NCBI GenBank assembly: GCA_003259005.1
Contig: QLII01000001.1
Span: 1,488,001 to 1,552,000, forward strand
From: Spirosoma telluris
GTDB lineage: Bacteria; Bacteroidota; Bacteroidia; Cytophagales; Spirosomataceae
Direction: 5' to 3'
DNA length: 64,000 nt
Shown here: piece after piece, positions 19,608 to 29,105 of the stretch
How the letters are laid out: each line of letters begins with the position of its first letter
Numbering within the stretch: the first letter of the stretch is position 1
Notes under the pieces: generated by a model
What the model was told of the DNA's origin: nothing
Seen by the model: only the letters and a program-made list of their open reading frames with translations
Databases searched by the model: none
Program-made: the position numbers and the translations under genes

Positions 19608-20263
19608 ATGGCTATAAAAGCGTTTCTGTTTGACCTCGACGGGGTCATTGTCGACACAGCGATCTACCATTACCAAGCCTGGAAACGGCTTGCCAACGAA
19701 CTCGGTTTCGATATTTCGGAAGAGTTTAATGAAGGACTAAAAGGCGTTAGCCGCATGGAATCGCTGGATTTAATTCTGGCTCATGGCGGCTTAACGTTAT
19801 CGGAGGATAAAAAGACGGAACTGGCAGCCCAGAAGAATCAGTGGTATCTCGAACTCGTCAGCCGGATGACGTCTGAGGATATTTTGCCGGGCGTTCCCAC
19901 CTTTTTTGCGCAGGTTCGCAAGGCGGGACTGAAAACTGCACTCGGTTCGGTTAGTAAAAACGCGCCGATGATTCTGGAGCGAATTGGTATGTCCGATGCA
20001 TTTGATGCAATCATCGACGGCACCAAAATCAGTAAAGGTAAACCCGATCCGGAAGTCTTTACCAAAGGGCCGCTGAACTAGAGGTGAGTCCGGCAGAATG
20101 TGTTGTCTTTGAAGATGCGGTAGCGGGTGTAGAAGCCGGGAAGCGGGGCGGCATGTTTGTTGTTGGGCTGGGTTCTCCTGATGTACTCATCCAGGCCGAC
20201 CTGGTTGCGCCCTCTTTAGAAGCCTTAACTGTAGACGACGTACTGGCGAAGGCATCGATTTAA
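19608..20263 (+). CDS. pgmB: Beta-phosphoglucomutase, HAD superfamily (one frame break)
   Basis: Interconverts beta-glucose 1-phosphate and glucose 6-phosphate after maltose, trehalose or related disaccharide phosphorolysis. About 218 residues after repair. FDLDGVIVDT carries the nucleophile Asp9 and acid/base Asp11. LKGVSRMESL is the substrate-recognition segment of this subfamily. GSVSKNA and KGKPDPEVF are HAD motifs II and III, and VVFEDAVAG is motif IV. The break is in the GGG at 20067-20069: one more G gives TKGAAELEVSPAECVVFED. A CE1-GH9 gene follows, so a sugar-use context is plausible. Confidence 0.88.
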
Positions 20264-20596
20264 GCGTATCGTTTCCGAGGGCAATGGGTTTAATGCTAAA
20301 CCGGTTTGATTGTAGAGCTAGGAGATAACCATCAGATTGTCAACAGCCCGGTAGCTAGATACCTCCGTAATGAGGTTGACTTAGCTTTTTCGTGGCCATT
20401 CATGCTAATGGCTACGACAAAGCTAAGCAGGTACAACTCAGACTATCAACTAATAACTGCATAACTTAATAACCAATACTTAGAGAAACAACCGTTTACA
20501 AGGAAAATAGCCAGACAAGTTGACAAATTTGCTTATTTACATATTAATACGTGACCTATGTTTTTGAGTCTTATTTAATGTAAATAACTGGCTGAC
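20264..20596. other. Intergenic region with imperfect hairpin
   Basis: A gap of 333 bases. A 21-bp hairpin with two mismatches (arms 20380-20400 and 20407-20427) may end pgmB transcription. The rest is AT-rich leader for the next gene and shows no reading frame worth calling. Confidence 0.45.
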
Positions 20597-23485
20597 ATGC
20601 GTTCCATCAGGTTTATCGCTTTTGTTATCAGCTTTTTGGTTGCTTATCGATCCTGGTCGCAGAACCCGGTTAATGGTACCGGGAGCCTTAGTTCTGGTGG
20701 TCGCACGCGTACTTTTTCTTATCATTTACCGACCAATCTTCCCAAAGACAATTTGGCGCTGGTCATTGCCTACCACGGCGATGGCGGCACAGGCGCAGGG
20801 TTTCAGGCCTATGCTGGTCTGGATGCCGTTGCCAATACTCAGAATTTTATGGTCGTCTACCCAGATGCCGTGACGGTGGGTGGTAGTCTTCAATTCAACA
20901 AATATGCCGACACGGCACCCGGATTTGGTACGCCTGGCGATCCAAATGGGCCAAATCCCGCCGACCCAACTGCCCCCGACGACGTTCGGTTTACCTCTGA
21001 CCTTATCGATTATTTCGCCCAACTGTACCGCATCAACCGGAATCGGGTGTATGCAACGGGGCACTCAGGCGGAGGATTCATGTGCTATTTTCTGAGTATG
21101 GCTCTGCCGAACAAAATCGCGGCTTTTGCACCCGTCGCAGCCAGTTTGTGGGGGAACGACAATTATCTGAACACCTATTTTTCGGCCAACATCTATAAAC
21201 CCGTCCCGATTCTGCATATCCATAGCAAGGGTGACCCAACCGTCGATGCACCAATTATCCCCTATCCAAAAACACCTGCTTATGTCTGGCCGCTATCGAA
21301 CTACTCGGGCTTGACCTGTAACAACTGGAGTTCATATACAACAACGGCCTTCAACCCGAACGTCGATTCGCTGACCTTTTGCGGATCTGGCAAAAAGGTT
21401 GTTCTGCTCATGACAAAAGACGCTACGCATGGCTGGAGTTCGCAGTTCAATGTGGCCCAAACAATTTGGAATTTTGCTAAAGGGTATCAATTGACTACCT
21501 ATCCTGAAGTCGATAATCACCTGAAAGTTGACCAGTTTGGTTATCTCCCCCTGGCCAGGAAAATTGCCGTTATCAGCAGTCCACAAACAGGCTATAATGC
21601 CACCGAAACCTTTACGCCCTCCAACTATTACCAAATTCGGAAAGCCAGTAACGATGCCGTTGTATTGAGGGGAACACCCGTTGCGTGGAACGTAGGAACA
21701 ACCCATACGCAATCAGGCGATAAAGTCTGGTGGTTCGATTTCTCGGCCGTTCAGGAAGCGGGCCAGTATTATGTGTATGATTCGCTTCAGCGTAAACGTT
21801 CGTATACCTTTGAGATTGGCAATACAGTTTATCAGCCCGTGTTGAAGCAAGCAGCCCGTGTTTTTTTCTACCAGCGGAGCGGTCTCGCGAAACAAGCTCC
21901 TTACGCGCAAGCACCCTGGACGGATGGGGCCGCTTTTCTGGGCGCTCAACAGGATACTGATTGCCGATTGGTTAGCAACACGGCTGCGGCTACCTCGCAG
22001 GATTTACAGGGCGGCTGGTTCGATGCGGGCGACTACAATAAATATGTACCGTTTACCTACGGCCCGCTTGTCGATATGTTACTGGCCTATCAGGAAAACC
22101 CCGTCGTCTGGACCGATGACTTTGCCATTCCGGAGTCGGGAAATGGTATTCCCGATTTGCTGGATGAAGTGAAATGGGAGCTCGACTGGTTGCGACGCAT
22201 GCAGCAACCCAACGGTTCACTGCTCCATAAAGTGTCGGTAACCGATTTTAGTGCGACCTCCCCTCCTAGTGCTGATACTCATTTTAGGCGATATGGTGCC
22301 GCTAGTACCGATGCAACCGCGACGGGTGCCGCCGTCTTTGCGCTGGCTGCCATTCAGTTTAAATCGCTCAGTAGCCCCCAGATGCAGACCTATGGAAACA
22401 CCTTACAAACAGCAGCCATCAATGCCTATAACTGGGCGGCCAGTAATCCGGCGGTTCTGTTTAACAATACTGGGTTTCAGAGTGTAGCGGCCACCTATAC
22501 CGATCACGATCGACTAGCCCGGCGGGTAGCCGCAGCCGCTTTTCTTTTCGTATTAACTGGCGATAACAGTTACAGGACGTTTTTTGATGCGAATTATAGC
22601 CAGATTCACCTGATTCAGTGGGGGTTTGCCTATCCCTTTGAGGCAACCTACCAGGATGCACTGCTGTATTACGCTCGTGCACCGGGTGCTACGACCAGCG
22701 TGAAAAACGCAATTTTATCGGCCTATACAGCAAGTCTGAAAACCAGTAACAGCGATAACCTGCCTGCTTATCTGAATCAATCGGATGCCTACCGTGCTTA
22801 TCTGAAAAATGATAATTACACCTGGGGTAGTAATGAAACAAAAGCCCATCAGGGTGCTATGTTTTTCTCGATGAATATCTACAATCAGGATGTCGCCAAC
22901 AAAACGAATTACCGGGATGCAGGCATGGGATTTATCCATTACCTGCATGGAGTGAATCCCACAGCGTATTGTTACCTGACGAATATGGGTACGTACGGTG
23001 GCGAATTTTCGGTCCCAACCATGTACCACTCCTGGTTTGGCGACGGCACAATTTTCGACGTTAACCCGCCACCGGCTTACCTGATGGGCGGTGCCAATCC
23101 AACCTACGCACCCGACGCTGCTTACTCCGGTCCTGTAATCAGTCCACCCCAGAACCAGCCGGTTCAGAAATCCTACAAAGCCTGGAATACCAGCTATCCT
23201 GAAAACTCATGGCAGCTCAACGAACCTGCTATTTATTCGCAGGGTGCCTATCTTCGACTGCTAGCACAAACGATGTGTTATACGGATAATGCAACCAGTG
23301 TCAAATCAGGCAATTGGAACGACCCATTCACATGGGCTTGCGGACGAATCCCATCAAGTATAGATCGCGTTGTTATCCAGCAAAGTCACGTTGTTATGAT
23401 CGATGCGGCAGTTAACGCAAAAAAACTGGATGTAAAAGGAAAGCTAACCTTCCTGAACGGAGGAAAGCTTAACCTGGGAAACTGA
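20597..23485 (+). CDS. Secreted esterase-glucanase fusion (CE1-like plus GH9)
   Basis: A 962-residue exported enzyme. Residues 1-21 form a signal peptide. About 25-300 form an alpha/beta-hydrolase of the poly(3-hydroxybutyrate) depolymerase/feruloyl esterase (CE1) type, with YHGDGG (oxyanion side) and GHSGGG carrying Ser157. About 308-400 is the immunoglobulin-like domain that precedes GH9 enzymes (KVDQFGYLPLARKIAVI). About 405-900 is GH9, with FDAGDYNKY (Asp476-Asp479, catalytic base) and LNEPAI (Glu876, catalytic acid). The end (SGNWNDPFTWACGRIP) is a short beta domain common in Bacteroidota secreted proteins. It probably removes ester groups and cuts beta-glucan in the same substrate. The gene is intact. 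Confidence 0.9.
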   Translation: MRSIRFIAFVISFLVAYRSWSQNPVNGTGSLSSGGRTRTFSYHLPTNLPKDNLALVIAYHGDGGTGAGFQAYAGLDAVANTQNFMVVYPDAVTVGGSLQFNKYADTAPGFGTPGDPNGPNPADPTAPDDVRFTSDLIDYFAQLYRINRNRVYATGHSGGGFMCYFLSMALPNKIAAFAPVAASLWGNDNYLNTYFSANIYKPVPILHIHSKGDPTVDAPIIPYPKTPAYVWPLSNYSGLTCNNWSSYTTTAFNPNVDSLTFCGSGKKVVLLMTKDATHGWSSQFNVAQTIWNFAKGYQLTTYPEVDNHLKVDQFGYLPLARKIAVISSPQTGYNATETFTPSNYYQIRKASNDAVVLRGTPVAWNVGTTHTQSGDKVWWFDFSAVQEAGQYYVYDSLQRKRSYTFEIGNTVYQPVLKQAARVFFYQRSGLAKQAPYAQAPWTDGAAFLGAQQDTDCRLVSNTAAATSQDLQGGWFDAGDYNKYVPFTYGPLVDMLLAYQENPVVWTDDFAIPESGNGIPDLLDEVKWELDWLRRMQQPNGSLLHKVSVTDFSATSPPSADTHFRRYGAASTDATATGAAVFALAAIQFKSLSSPQMQTYGNTLQTAAINAYNWAASNPAVLFNNTGFQSVAATYTDHDRLARRVAAAAFLFVLTGDNSYRTFFDANYSQIHLIQWGFAYPFEATYQDALLYYARAPGATTSVKNAILSAYTASLKTSNSDNLPAYLNQSDAYRAYLKNDNYTWGSNETKAHQGAMFFSMNIYNQDVANKTNYRDAGMGFIHYLHGVNPTAYCYLTNMGTYGGEFSVPTMYHSWFGDGTIFDVNPPPAYLMGGANPTYAPDAAYSGPVISPPQNQPVQKSYKAWNTSYPENSWQLNEPAIYSQGAYLRLLAQTMCYTDNATSVKSGNWNDPFTWACGRIPSSIDRVVIQQSHVVMIDAAVNAKKLDVKGKLTFLNGGKLNLGN

Positions 23486-23499
23486 ATCAACGAATACGA

Positions 23500-23835
23500 T
23501 TACCCATGAGTTGCCACAATCGTTGGCTCTTCTGACACTTTATCGACAAGATCAATTTTCGAGATGGACACAACGAGCGTTGCCAGGGCATTTTTGGAAC
23601 GTTCATCAACCATTAACACCCAGTCCGTTTTATCAATCCGATGGGTTTTATGACCGATTGGATCGTGAACCGTTGCATTGGTGGCCTCTCTTCGAGCCAG
23701 TGTCATGTTAATGGTGTCCCCTTCTTTAAAGGTAGGTACAAAGCTGAAATAGCCATCAGCTACTACTTTTCCTGCTTTACTTTCAGTTGCAGACTCAAAA
23801 AAAATTACCTTCAGATTTTCGGATTGATTGGCCAT
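23500..23835 (-). CDS. Hypothetical small soluble protein
   Basis: 111 residues with no signal peptide or membrane segment, rich in lysine, valine and aspartate. It opens MANQSENLKVIFFES and seems to form a beta-rich domain (GYFSFVPTFKEGDTINMTL). No family recognised. It converges with the CE1-GH9 gene, whose stop is 14 bases away. ATG at 23835. Confidence 0.55.
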   Translation of the reverse strand: MANQSENLKVIFFESATESKAGKVVADGYFSFVPTFKEGDTINMTLARREATNATVHDPIGHKTHRIDKTDWVLMVDERSKNALATLVVSISKIDLVDKVSEEPTIVATHG

Positions 23836-23957
23836 GTGTGCATAATCGGGTTAAGGGGACTCCTGCTTTCCTAACTGCTTACTAGTAGGAAAAGTTATTA
23901 TTTTCCTGTTCATGCAACCAATTCGGAAGCGTCTAAAGCGAACAATAGAGCGTAGTT

Positions 23958-23989
23958 TTTGCAAAACAGGCTTAATCCGCGTACTTTTG
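23958..23989 (+). promoter_or_regulatory. Bacteroidota-type promoter of tRNA-Arg
   Basis: TACTTTTG at 23982-23989 (-7 box) and TTTG at 23958-23961 (-33 box) are 20 bases apart. The tRNA starts 14 bases after the -7 box. The same -7 octamer precedes tRNA-Lys. Confidence 0.65.
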
Positions 23990-24002
23990 CAGCTGATAAG
24001 AT

Positions 24003-24076
24003 GGTCCCGTAGCTCAGCTGGATAGAGCATCTTCCTTCTAAGAAGGCGGTCATTGGTTCGAATCCAATCGGGATCA
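24003..24076 (+). tRNA. tRNA-Arg (anticodon TCT)
   Basis: A full cloverleaf. The acceptor GGTCCCG pairs with CGGGATC, with one G-T pair. The anticodon stem TCTTC/GAAGG closes the loop CTTCTAA, giving anticodon TCT. The T arm is ATTGG-TTCGAAT-CCAAT. CCA is not encoded. Confidence 0.97.
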
Positions 24077-24083
24077 CACTACT

Positions 24084-24120
24084 AGTCAGTCAGTTGGCGT
24101 AAATGCTGGCTGACTTTTTT
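24084..24120 (+). terminator. Intrinsic terminator after tRNA-Arg
   Basis: AGTCAGTCAG pairs with CTGGCTGACT (one G-T pair) around a 12-base loop and is followed by six T. Confidence 0.75.
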
Positions 24121-24226
24121 ATTTAAAGTACAAAAAAATAGTAACTATTAGGACTAATCAATAGTAAGATCGTATAGCCTGTTTCGGCCAGCAATCAGGT
24201 TGTACGATACCCAGGAAGTGGATTGA

Positions 24227-26200
24227 TTATAACCCACTGATGATACGGACATACACATTATTAGACAGGTTACTATCATAACTCATCGTCGGGTCATCCT
24301 CAACGTTGACCGAGAGGTTGGCCGCACTGCCTGAGTTAGCCGTCGTCCTGTTAATACTAAAGCCTAAACTCGACTCACCACTAGCACGGATAAAGGCTCC
24401 TGAGTTCATTCTCAGAGTTAACTGCCGATCCACCAACGAATGGACTACTGTCCACTGTGAATTAGCCACCGCTACCGGGTTATGCACCCCGCCCGATACA
24501 TTGATACTGAGCAGACTGGGGGTAAAAGAGAGGCTGTAGCCAACGGGGCGGTGATGGTGATCTGCACATTGCCCGACGAGGTGGGCAGGCCCGCTACCTC
24601 AAAGACATTCACCACAAAATTACCCACACTGCCTGTAGTTGCGAAGTTAGCCTGCGGCAAGTCCAGATTGAGGGCTAAATCGGGGCCGCTGGCTGGGCCG
24701 ACTTTCTGGATAACAGGTTCATTGCCGATGAAGAGCGTATTGCGAAAATCGCGTAAGACCGTTTCGAGTTGATAACCTGGACCCGTATCTCCAACCCGGC
24801 GCACCGATAACCTATATCGTCCCGGCGATATACTGGATGGATAAAAACGTAAAGACGCAAAATCACTGAAGCCAGGGTTGTTATAGCTTGACGTTGCTGT
24901 GGGCGAAAGAGTCGCCCAGGATGTATCGGAGAAGTCACCACTATCCAGCCGTTCCATACGCCCTTCGACTGGCGCGGTTGTACCCACTAAGAGAAAAAAA
25001 CTGTGCGACGCCGACTCATATCGATAGCCTACCCGTTGGAGGCTGCTTGACGGTATGCCTGTCATAACAGGTTGCCAACCTCCGTCGGTCCGATTGATAT
25101 CGGCTGTAGGAGTAAACGGACTTGACTGACTAAAAAACTGGTCTGTCAGGCTCTGATTCCATAAATTAGCTACGCGAATAAGGCCCTGTCCACCAAAATG
25201 AATGTCATCAACGCGGTTATCGGGGCCAATAAGCCCATCGGTTGCCGGACCCACATACACATCGGATATCTCGCGACTTAACCGGTTCTGGGCATCAATA
25301 ACATGGCTATTTGTTGCACCCGATATATAACTAGCCCGTGATACCAGCCAGGCCAGGCGGTTATGCGTAAGTTGCTGACGACTTTTATTAATGATATAGC
25401 TGAGGTTGTTGAAGTAAGTTTGTTCAGCCACCCACCCGTCGCTTTCGCCCTGATGCCACAAAATCGCCCTTATTCCCAGCCGGTCAATATAGGATGATAG
25501 CGTAGCACTAATACGCTGATAGGGGAGCACATTTGGTGTTGCTGCTGCGCTGACATTCCACTCAGTACTATTACTTCCCCCTGGGCGGCTCCCAGAAACA
25601 GGATCGGCACATTGAGTCGTTTGGTCAGACTATCCCCCAAAATACCCCAGAGGTAGGGCGCGTTAGAAGGGCCAACACTGGCTCCAGCACTAACATGACT
25701 GAATATAAACGGGAACGACTGATTGTCAATCTGGTCACGCTGGAAAAAGTCGATGCACGATACCCGGTCGTCAACGGCCGCCGGGACATTTTTTTCAACA
25801 CCGCCCTGGGCATTCGATTGGCCTGCCACAACGAATACCTCACCTACACCTACTCGGTTGACAGCAGTATCTGCTAGAACCGCAGCTGCTGCTTTGGCGC
25901 GAATCTCGACCCGATACCAGCCACCGAGGGCCGCTAGTAAGCCTTTAAATGTTCGATCCCATTGACGGTTGCCACTTGCGTCCAGTTACTAGGCGTACCT
26001 TGCCCTACCACCATCGGTATCAGGCGCGCTTCGATGGTTAAGGCCGAGCTTGGAGCTGTACCAGCGATAATCAACTGGGCCCGATTGGCTACATCGCGTT
26101 GAAGGACAGATCGGGCCTTAGGTGAGTTAATGATAAACTGCGCATGGAGAAGAAAGGGCAGTATACACAAAAAAAATGTTCGGGAAATCGTATTAATCAT
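24227..26200 (-). CDS. Secreted SGNH/sialate O-acetylesterase-like protein (three frame breaks)
   Basis: About 658 residues after repair. A signal peptide (LCILPFLLHAQ) opens the protein. An SGNH esterase domain follows, with VVAGQSNAQG (nucleophile serine), a GAAQG oxyanion segment, ILWHQGES, and DDIHFGGQG bearing the catalytic Asp and His. The C-terminal half is beta-rich and probably a binding module. The domain is of the type that removes acetyl groups from sugars. Frames join if one base is added to each of three runs: 25942-25943 (gives HLKGLLAALGG), 25577-25581 (AAQGGSNSTEW) and 24545-24548 (APVGYSLSF). It neighbours the CE1-GH9 glucanase and may act on the same polysaccharide. Confidence 0.8.
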
Positions 26201-26650
26201 AATGTATTAATCAGAAGCGGTTTATCCTACGATTGATTTATCGTAGAAAAATGACTGAGCTTACGATAACATGTAAACTCATCCGCTCCCGCAGTCCAGC
26301 AGTTTTTACCGCACAATCGGCCCTGCGAAACTGTTTGAAAAAGTAACGTGTGTTTATCGATTATAAAAAGCCTAGAAATACCACTGTACAACTATATGTT
26401 ACAAAGGTAAGTATAAGATTTGATCATATATTAATTTCAAATTAAAAGAATTTAATGAGTCTATGACTCAACTCATCCAGCACAAAACTTCACCCGCCTG
26501 TTCTGGTTGGCATGCCTCACTTACCCCTACTCCAATCAGAGTCCTGATTACTACGTAGTTGCCCTTGGCACTGAGTAAGCCTGTTTTCATAACCATGTTG
26601 ATCAAAGTGAAAAGGATTTCTTTTCAATTGACTCAATAACATTCAACTTC
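26201..26650. other. AT-rich intergenic region with a possible leftward promoter
   Basis: No gene is visible on either strand. On the minus strand TACCTTTG (26409-26402) matches TAnnTTTG and could start the SGNH esterase transcript with a leader near 195 bases. The -33 side is weak. Confidence 0.35.
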
Positions 26651-26791
26651 ATGCAGGCAACCATTAATGCAGAATATAAACAGTTTAATGAATCGGTCAA
26701 AGATGACGAAAAAGAACAGATACTGATTCAGATCAAGCACAAGGCGGCCGAGGGAGCGGTTCCAGGGAGTAAGAAAAATAGGCCATGCTAA
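26651..26791 (+). CDS. Possible small protein of 46 residues
   Basis: A short frame of 46 residues rich in Lys, Glu and Gln, with helix-forming composition (EYKQFNESVKDDEKEQILIQ). It ends 78 bases before hemW on the same strand. No family recognised. Composition is protein-like, but the length makes the call uncertain. A truncated or frame-broken gene is also possible. Confidence 0.3.
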   Translation: MQATINAEYKQFNESVKDDEKEQILIQIKHKAAEGAVPGSKKNRPC

Positions 26792-26869
26792 AGCAGTCTC
26801 TCTATTATTTACCTCATTCCTTTGTGCAGTCATTAAACCTATCTCTCTATTTTGTTGTCAATAGGGCAA

Positions 26870-28006
26870 ATGCATCTCTATTTACACATACCGTTCTGTA
26901 AGCAGGCCTGTCATTACTGCGACTTTCACTTCAGTACCAGTCTGGGACAGAAGTCGGCTTTGGTCGATGCCTTATGCGCAGAAATTCGAATGCAAAAGTC
27001 GTATTTGCCGGTTGCCGGTTTAGAGACGGTTTATTTTGGTGGAGGGACACCATCGTTGTTAACCGAGTATGAACTGGCGCAGATTTTTGAAACGATTCAT
27101 ACGCATTTTACCGTCCCGCCAACCGCTGAAATTACGCTCGAAGCGAATCCGGATGACCTGAATGCGAATAAACTTGGGCTGTTGCGTCAGTATGTCAATC
27201 GACTGAGTATCGGTATTCAAACGTTCGACGAAGCAACCCTACGCTGGATGAATCGCGCTCATACGGCTTCCGAAGCCGAAACCTGCGTCTTATTGGCGCG
27301 GGAGGCTGGTTTCGAGAATATGAGTGTCGATTTGATTTATGGAATTCCGAATCGAGATCCATCGCTCTGGCAGCTCGATTTGCAGAAAGTGCTGGCACTT
27401 AAAGTTCCGCATCTCTCAGCCTACGCGCTCACCATTGAACCTGATACGGCTTTTGGGCGATGGCAGCAAAAAGGGAAATTACCTCCCGCCGATGAATCCC
27501 TGGCTGCCGAGCAGTTTGAGGAACTCGTTCTGGCAATGACTAAGGCCGGGTACGCGCATTATGAAATCTCGAATTTTGCCCATCGGGACAACGAGAATCT
27601 AACGCAGTATGCACGCCATAATACAGCCTATTGGCAACGAAAACCATACCTCGGGATAGGACCAAGTGCCCACTCCTACAATGGTCATTCGAGACAATAC
27701 AATATTGCAAATAATTCGCGTTATATCGCAGACATTCAGAAGGGTAAGGTCCCTGCTGAGGTGGAAGAACTGACGATTGCTGACCAGGTAAATGATTATT
27801 TGCTGACAGGATTACGAACACAATGGGGATGCTCGCTTACCGAATTGAGTGTGTTGATGGGCACGGATTTTGCCAGCCAGCAGGCTACGGATCTTAATGC
27901 AATGTATGCATCGGGTTGGCTTATTCACGAAGGCGACAGGCTGCGTTTAACGAACGCTGGTAAACTTTTCGCTGATCGGGTAGCTGCAAGGTTGTTTGTG
28001 GAGTAG
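26870..28006 (+). CDS. hemW: HemW heme chaperone (radical SAM, HemN-like)
   Basis: About 378 residues. CKQACHYC (Cys10, Cys14, Cys17) binds the radical-SAM 4Fe-4S cluster, and YFGGGTPS binds SAM. RHNTAYW is the heme-binding HNxxYW motif that marks HemW rather than true coproporphyrinogen oxidase HemN. HemW delivers heme to respiratory proteins in known cases. The ATG at 26870 fits the conserved start MHLYLHIPFC better than the TTG at 26852. The C-terminal winged-helix part is present and the gene is intact. Confidence 0.92.
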   Translation: MHLYLHIPFCKQACHYCDFHFSTSLGQKSALVDALCAEIRMQKSYLPVAGLETVYFGGGTPSLLTEYELAQIFETIHTHFTVPPTAEITLEANPDDLNANKLGLLRQYVNRLSIGIQTFDEATLRWMNRAHTASEAETCVLLAREAGFENMSVDLIYGIPNRDPSLWQLDLQKVLALKVPHLSAYALTIEPDTAFGRWQQKGKLPPADESLAAEQFEELVLAMTKAGYAHYEISNFAHRDNENLTQYARHNTAYWQRKPYLGIGPSAHSYNGHSRQYNIANNSRYIADIQKGKVPAEVEELTIADQVNDYLLTGLRTQWGCSLTELSVLMGTDFASQQATDLNAMYASGWLIHEGDRLRLTNAGKLFADRVAARLFVE

Positions 28007-28037
28007 AAGACTAAGACTAGTTCGTTCTGCCGTAGGG

Positions 28038-28058
28038 CCCCGCTTTTTTCGGGGATTT
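28038..28058 (+). terminator. Weak hairpin after hemW
   Basis: CCCCG and CGGGG pair around CTTTTTT and are followed by ATTTT. The stem has only five base pairs. Confidence 0.3.
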
Positions 28059-28118
28059 TGGTGAAAAAGCGGTTTTACATCAACCATCCTATTATTTTCG
28101 CGGAATGCCCCTACGCCT

Positions 28119-28982
28119 ATGAATCCGCAACGACCAGTCAATACATTCCGTACGGCCCCTCCTCAGCAACCACGTCCTAAATTAACTCAGGCTGCTCCCC
28201 AGCGGGAACGCAAGACAGAACGTAGTTCATTTGCCCGGCCTCGCTCAACGCGCTGGCAGAGAATCAGGCAGTTTATGCGCGAACAGCCCCTGCTGGAAAG
28301 CGTGTATGGCTTTTGTGTACGGGCTTTCCTGTGGCTGTTTTTTGGTTCACTAGGCTACGTGATCGTGCTGAAATACGTGCCGGTTCCACTCACTCCATTA
28401 GTTGTATCACGTTGGCTGGATACCTTCGGTACAGATGAGAGCGGCCATGTCTACAAAAAATGGATATCTTACGATGACGTTAGCAAAGAAGCTGCTTTAG
28501 CTGTAGTTTCCTCCGAAGATCAAAATTTTCCCACCCACTGGGGTTTTGATTTTGACGAAATTAAGGACGCTATTAAAGAAAATCAGACGGGTAAGCGGGC
28601 ACGCGGAGCCAGCACTATTTCGCAGCAGGTAGCCAAGAATGTATTTCTCTGGAATGGCCACAGTTACATTCGGAAGGGATTAGAGGCCTATTTCACCATG
28701 CTCATTGAATTGATCTGGGGGAAAAAGCGTATTTTAGAAGTCTACCTGAACGTAGCCGAAACAGGGCCGATGACGTTTGGCGTAGAGGCCGCATCCCAAC
28801 GCTATTACGGGCATTCGGCAGCTACACTTAGTCGTAGCGAAGCGGCTCGTATAGCTGCCGTACTGCCCAACCCGCGCCAGTTTTCCATCAAAAATCCGTC
28901 AAGTTATATTCAACGCCGAACTACCCAAATTTCCCGACAAATGAGGTATCTGGGCGGTCAGAAATACATACGGAATTTGTAA
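28119..28982 (+). CDS. mtgA: Monofunctional peptidoglycan glycosyltransferase
   Basis: A 287-residue GT51 enzyme that polymerises lipid II into glycan strands. A basic, proline-rich cytoplasmic tail (1-65) precedes one membrane segment (about 66-90). Then come the GT51 motifs SSEDQNFPTHWGFD (catalytic Glu), RGASTISQQVAKN, KRILEVYLNVAE and EAARIAAVLPNP. There is no transpeptidase domain, so it is MtgA-type rather than a bifunctional PBP. The gene is intact. Confidence 0.94.
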   Translation: MNPQRPVNTFRTAPPQQPRPKLTQAAPQRERKTERSSFARPRSTRWQRIRQFMREQPLLESVYGFCVRAFLWLFFGSLGYVIVLKYVPVPLTPLVVSRWLDTFGTDESGHVYKKWISYDDVSKEAALAVVSSEDQNFPTHWGFDFDEIKDAIKENQTGKRARGASTISQQVAKNVFLWNGHSYIRKGLEAYFTMLIELIWGKKRILEVYLNVAETGPMTFGVEAASQRYYGHSAATLSRSEAARIAAVLPNPRQFSIKNPSSYIQRRTTQISRQMRYLGGQKYIRNL

Positions 28983-29105
28983 AATGGGGGCGCTCGCAGC
29001 GTGCCTGCCAGAAATGTGCAAATAATGCGCTCTGGTCAGTAAGTTCAGGTCGAGGAATCGGCAAAATCAGTATCTTACCTGCTGTAAATCAACCTGAACA
29101 TTCCC

